Shown here one piece after another: positions 14,277 to 16,945 of a DNA stretch of 16,945 nucleotides. The DNA lies in NCBI GenBank assembly GCA_017440425.1, contig JAFSHJ010000156.1, forward strand, positions 1 through 16,945. The letters run 5' to 3'. A program made the position numbers and the translations under genes. Below the pieces are notes generated by a model, which was not told where the DNA came from, ran no database searches, and was given only the letters and a program-made list of their open reading frames with translations. Each line of letters starts with the position of its first letter. Position 1 is the stretch's first letter. This stretch comes from Oscillospiraceae bacterium (lineage in GTDB: Bacteria > Bacillota > Clostridia > Oscillospirales > Ruminococcaceae).

Positions 14277-14305
14277 ATTATACACTCTAACGGCGATTAT
14301 GTAAA
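14277..14305 (-). promoter_or_regulatory. Sigma-A promoter of the phosphoesterase-deacetylase pair
   Basis: On the minus strand TTTACA (14305-14300) and TATAAT (14282-14277) are 17 bases apart: five of six and six of six consensus bases. The leader before the phosphoesterase ATG is about 45 bases. Confidence 0.8.
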
Positions 14306-14326
14306 TACGAAAATATTTAACAATAA

Positions 14327-14581
14327 TTATGCCACAAAGCTGTTCACCACAAGTCCGGTTATTCCCGGCAGCCCCAAAAACACCGATGTTATGAGGTTAT
14401 ACAAATTGAGCGGTATGACTATGCCCGTATATGCCGACAGCATATTCAGCACCACCAGCGTGCCCAACCCCGGCACAGACATATAAAACAGCGCCGCAAG
14501 CTTTTTCTTGCCCTTAAAACAGTATCTCAAAATTATCAGCACCGCTGCCGCCATAAGTATCCACAAAACCGTTGCCGCCAT
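14327..14581 (-). CDS. BofA family membrane protein
   Basis: In Bacillus, BofA is a membrane partner of SpoIVFA and holds the pro-sigma-K protease SpoIVFB inactive in the mother cell. The C-terminal half matches the family: SVPGLGTLVVLNMLSAYTG, then IPLNLYNLITSVFLGLPGIT (the conserved N...LGxPG core), ending VVNSFVA. An N-terminal membrane helix (ATVLWILMAAAVLIILRY) precedes it. The frame extends back to 14671, but the ATG at 14581 has a perfect GGAGGAG six bases upstream and gives 84 residues, close to the usual 87. It is not beside recR, where Bacillus bofA lies. Many Clostridia carry BofA-like proteins without the full sigma-K checkpoint, so its role is inferred. Confidence 0.8.
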   Translation of the reverse strand: MAATVLWILMAAAVLIILRYCFKGKKKLAALFYMSVPGLGTLVVLNMLSAYTGIVIPLNLYNLITSVFLGLPGITGLVVNSFVA

Positions 14582-14609
14582 AACTCTCCTCCGCATCACG
14601 TCTTTTGTT

Positions 14610-14640
14610 ATAATATATTCCTGCCTGTCCCTTGCTATTC
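14610..14640 (-). promoter_or_regulatory. Possible sporulation-type promoter of the BofA gene
   Basis: On the minus strand GAATAG (14640-14635) and TATATTAT (14617-14610) are 17 bases apart. The -10 differs by one base from the CATATTAT form of a sigma-E box, and GAATA resembles sporulation -35 boxes more than TTGACA. Bacillus bofA is sigma-E dependent, which fits, but the match is loose. Confidence 0.3.
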
Positions 14641-14686
14641 TCGTTTTGCGGGCAAATTTCAGCAGAGGCATGCCGAAAGCTGCCGC

Positions 14687-14721
14687 AACAAAAAACCGAC
14701 ACGGAAATGCATCCGTATCGG
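14687..14721 (-). terminator. Terminator of the FGGY kinase gene
   Basis: On the minus strand CCGATACGGA pairs with TCCGTGTCGG (one U-G pair), followed by TTTTTTGTTG. It lies just after the kinase stop and within the DNA upstream of the BofA gene, so BofA is transcribed separately. Confidence 0.92.
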
Positions 14722-14744
14722 CTTTTGATATAACCTGAATTTTT

Positions 14745-16295
14745 TTATTTGATAACGCCTTTAAGGTGTTTCATCTCTTTATAGAGCAGCTGTAATCTGG
14801 GATATATGCGTTTATAGATGTGGGAATAGAGCTTCTCATATTTTTTGTGTGCTGCCATATTCGGCTTAAAGCAGGCTTTATAATGCACCATGCTTTGGAT
14901 GGCTTCCTCGAAGCTTTTGAATTCTCCGATGCCCACAAATGCCGCTATTGCGCAGCCAAGACCCGATGCCTCGTGGGTTTGGATGCGTTTTATGGGTTTG
15001 CCGAACATATCCGCTGTGAGCTGGCAGATGGTATCGTTTTTGGCACCGCCGCCCGACACGGTTATCTCCTTGACCCTTATTCCGGAGCGGCTCTCCATTG
15101 TCTTTATGCCGCGCATAAGATCAAAGTTGATGCCCTCTATTATTGCACGGTAGATGTGCTTTTTGGTGTGTTGGTCGGTAAAGCCGATGATGGAGCCTCT
15201 TGCCTCCGGCCTTTTCAGCTCTGCGCCCCAATAGGGCTGCAGAATGAGTCCGTCGGCGCCGATGGGGGTCTCATCCAGCATCTTGTTGAGATACTGTTCA
15301 ACGGATATTCCAAGTGCTGCCGCTTCGGCCCTTGTCTCGCCTGCAAGCTCGTTGATGAACCACTCGATCATCCAATATCCTCGGTAAACCTGTATCTCCG
15401 GGTTATAGAGATTTGGCACAACTGCGGGATATGCGGGCAAAAACAGCTGCGGCTCCACATATTTTGATGTGACCAGCTGAATAGATGCAGCCGTGCCGAA
15501 GCTGATGCTTGCCTTATCCGACGTGATACAGCCGGTGCCAAGGCTTTCGCAGCCCTTATCCGATCCGGATGCTATTACCGGAATTCCTTCCGGAATGCCC
15601 GTTTTTTCCGCTGCCGCCGCAGTTATTCTGCCAAGCACGCTGCAAGGCTCTTTAAGCTTTGGCATTTTTTCTTTTTCTGTCTCAAAAACCGGATATTTAA
15701 CATGGTTTCTGCCCATCCAGCGTTTATTCTTGAAATCGAAGGGGATGTGTCCCGCCTGACTTGCCACAGAATCCAGCGCATTGTCGGTGAGCAGATAGTT
15801 CATATATGCGGACAGCGGAAGATATTTGTGGGTCTTTGCCCATATCTCCGGCTCGTTTTCTCTTATCCAGTTGGCTTTGGTGATCTTCCGCTGCTGGTCC
15901 GCAAACTCGGTCATTCCCACAAGCTGAAACGCTGCAGAGGATGTGACCGGCAGGGGATCTTCGCATTTTGCCTCACGCTGGTCATACCACATTATAATGG
16001 GGCGCAGCGGCTTCATCCCGGCATCAACACAGACGTAGGTATCTCTTATTGTTGTGACGGACACTGCTTTTATATCTTTCCATATCTCTTGGTTTTCTGC
16101 TTTGAGCTGAAGACTTGCGCTATACATTGCGTTGCTGAAAGCTTCCGCCTCCTGCTCCGCATAGCCAAACTTCTCCACAATGTGCGGAGGATATTTGACC
16201 ACAACCTTGCCTGCAATATCTCCCGTTTTATTGAACAGCAGCGCTCTCAGGCTTTGTGTTCCGCAATCAAACGCAAGCACCAATGGGGAGCTCAT
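14745..16295 (-). CDS. FGGY family carbohydrate kinase, substrate unknown
   Basis: Phosphorylates a sugar or polyol with ATP in the cytosol. The N-terminal phosphate-1 motif is LAFDCGTQSLRALLF (7-21). A catalytic-type aspartate is likely in GSDKG (about 244-248), followed by SISFGTAASIQLV. The C-terminal FGGY domain has VSGGGAKNDTICQLTADMFG and THEASGLGCAIAAFVGIG, the adenosine-side motifs. The length of 516 residues is typical. The family splits into xylulo-, glycero-, glucono-, rhamnulo- and other kinases; I see no residues that decide between them, and no isomerase, aldolase or transporter adjoins it. A TGA directly precedes the ATG in frame, which fixes the start; GGAAG is nine bases upstream. 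It has its own promoter and terminator. Confidence 0.9.
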   Translation of the reverse strand: MSSPLVLAFDCGTQSLRALLFNKTGDIAGKVVVKYPPHIVEKFGYAEQEAEAFSNAMYSASLQLKAENQEIWKDIKAVSVTTIRDTYVCVDAGMKPLRPIIMWYDQREAKCEDPLPVTSSAAFQLVGMTEFADQQRKITKANWIRENEPEIWAKTHKYLPLSAYMNYLLTDNALDSVASQAGHIPFDFKNKRWMGRNHVKYPVFETEKEKMPKLKEPCSVLGRITAAAAEKTGIPEGIPVIASGSDKGCESLGTGCITSDKASISFGTAASIQLVTSKYVEPQLFLPAYPAVVPNLYNPEIQVYRGYWMIEWFINELAGETRAEAAALGISVEQYLNKMLDETPIGADGLILQPYWGAELKRPEARGSIIGFTDQHTKKHIYRAIIEGINFDLMRGIKTMESRSGIRVKEITVSGGGAKNDTICQLTADMFGKPIKRIQTHEASGLGCAIAAFVGIGEFKSFEEAIQSMVHYKACFKPNMAAHKKYEKLYSHIYKRIYPRLQLLYKEMKHLKGVIK

Positions 16296-16326
16296 TCATC
16301 ATCACTTCCATCTAACAGATACTTAT

Positions 16327-16356
16327 ATTATACAATCTTTCCTCATTTCCCGTCAA
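16327..16356 (-). promoter_or_regulatory. Strong sigma-A promoter of the FGGY kinase gene
   Basis: On the minus strand TTGACG (16356-16351) and TATAAT (16332-16327) are 18 bases apart: five of six and six of six consensus bases. Two CTGCCG copies at 16370-16387 lie just upstream; no terminator for the polymerase gene is visible there. Confidence 0.8.
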
Positions 16357-16405
16357 GTTTCTGCCGTTTTCTTTAGCTTTCTGCCGCCAATAATTTACCG
16401 TTAAT

Positions 16406-16945
16406 TCACATTGTCTTTTTCTCTTTTTTAGCCTCTGCCTGTGCCTGATATTTTTTGCCCACGTTTATATCCGACCGATAGTTTGCGCCGTGCACTATGG
16501 TTTTGGAACCAAACCTCTCCCTTATGGAGTCCACGGCTTTATCCAGCTTTCTGGCTTTTTCCTTTTTTTCGTCCGCAAAAAGTCCCTGCTGCACGCACTC
16601 GTCTCTGTCGATATCGTTCAGCGCTATTCCCAAAAGCCGCAGCGGTGTCTTTTTGTCCCACAGTTCTTCAAAGAGCGCCACCGCCTCTTTATATATCTCC
16701 CCCGTTATATCGGTGGATTCATCCAGCTTGTGCTGGTGAGATCTATTTTTGAAGTCGTTGGCTCTTATTGAGACTGAGACGCAATAAGCACACACGCCGT
16801 CGGCACGCATTCTTGTGCTGACACTATCTGCAAGTGCCAACAGTATGCTTTTCGCCTGCTCGGTATCGGTGACGTCCTCCTCCAGCGTTGTGGATACGCT
16901 ATAGCCTTTTGCCTCTTCCTTTTTGTCCGACACGGGGGTATCGTC
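16406..16945 (-). CDS. Y-family DNA polymerase (DinB/UmuC-like), C-terminal part
   Basis: The last 179 residues of an error-prone lesion-bypass polymerase; the gene runs off the right edge of the window. The fragment matches the little-finger domain: KGYSVSTTLEEDVTDTEQAK (start of the domain), then LLALADSVSTRMRADGVCAYCVSVSIR and PLRLLGIALNDI. It ends with a basic, lysine-rich tail (QAEAKKEKKTM) after a segment (RERFGSKTIVHGANYRSDI) that is typical of Clostridial members. A GTG at 16933 looks like a start in isolation, but the frame stays open to the edge and the domain needs the upstream palm and fingers. Whether it is Pol IV or a UmuC-type protein cannot be told from this part. Confidence 0.88.
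   Translation of the reverse strand, partial: DDTPVSDKKEEAKGYSVSTTLEEDVTDTEQAKSILLALADSVSTRMRADGVCAYCVSVSIRANDFKNRSHQHKLDESTDITGEIYKEAVALFEELWDKKTPLRLLGIALNDIDRDECVQQGLFADEKKEKARKLDKAVDSIRERFGSKTIVHGANYRSDINVGKKYQAQAEAKKEKKTM

Noticed and set aside
13487..14290. A 267-codon plus-strand frame opposite the metallophosphoesterase
   Set aside because: It is antisense to a recognisable phosphoesterase and covers that gene's promoter; no ribosome binding site or family match.

Overview
The window looks like chromosomal DNA from a spore-forming or formerly spore-forming Clostridium-like Firmicute, most likely of the Oscillospiraceae/Ruminococcaceae type. The grounds are strong AGGAGG-type ribosome binding sites, sigma-A-like promoters, a BofA-family protein, a DegV protein, an MltG/U32 pair arranged as in Firmicutes, and a multi-hairpin intergenic repeat of a style common in gut Clostridia. 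This is inference from gene content; no rRNA or tRNA gene is present to settle it.

Layout: the window opens with the last codons of an unidentified gene and its terminator (1-139). A gene-poor stretch of about 430 bases follows, holding a palindromic multi-hairpin repeat (276-388) and the promoter of the next operon. From 587 to 7807 eight tightly packed plus-strand genes form one apparent operon: thyX, a divergent dTMP kinase, a DUF2156 protein, a GNAT acetyltransferase, a DJ-1/PfpI protein, 5-formyltetrahydrofolate cyclo-ligase, mltG and a U32 peptidase/TrhP-like protein. It ends in a clear terminator at 7818-7858. A second, very regular multi-hairpin element (7874-7973) sits between that terminator and the terminator of a minus-strand DegV gene. 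Upstream of DegV is a minus-strand XRE regulator with four membrane segments, divergent from a large plus-strand enzyme that resembles GH106 alpha-L-rhamnosidases. That enzyme converges on a minus-strand metallophosphoesterase-polysaccharide deacetylase pair, and both sides share a bidirectional terminator. The right end, all minus strand, carries a BofA-family protein, an FGGY sugar kinase with its own strong promoter, and the 3' part of a Y-family DNA polymerase gene cut by the window edge.

How the genes work together: ThyX makes dTMP from dUMP using methylene-tetrahydrofolate, the kinase carries dTMP to dTDP, and 5-FCL returns 5-formyl-THF to the active folate pool, so the operon has a thymidylate/one-carbon core. 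MltG (peptidoglycan) and the U32 protein (probable tRNA U34 hydroxylation) keep the neighbourhood known from Bacillus yrrL-yrrN/O, but without the methyltransferase gene between them. The right half has a loose carbohydrate theme (GH106-like enzyme, deacetylase, sugar kinase), but nothing shows that these form one pathway.

I did not find a convincing new multi-gene system. The most unusual signals are the two junction-shaped palindromic elements and a metallophosphoesterase that has lost two of the residues that would bind the second metal ion.
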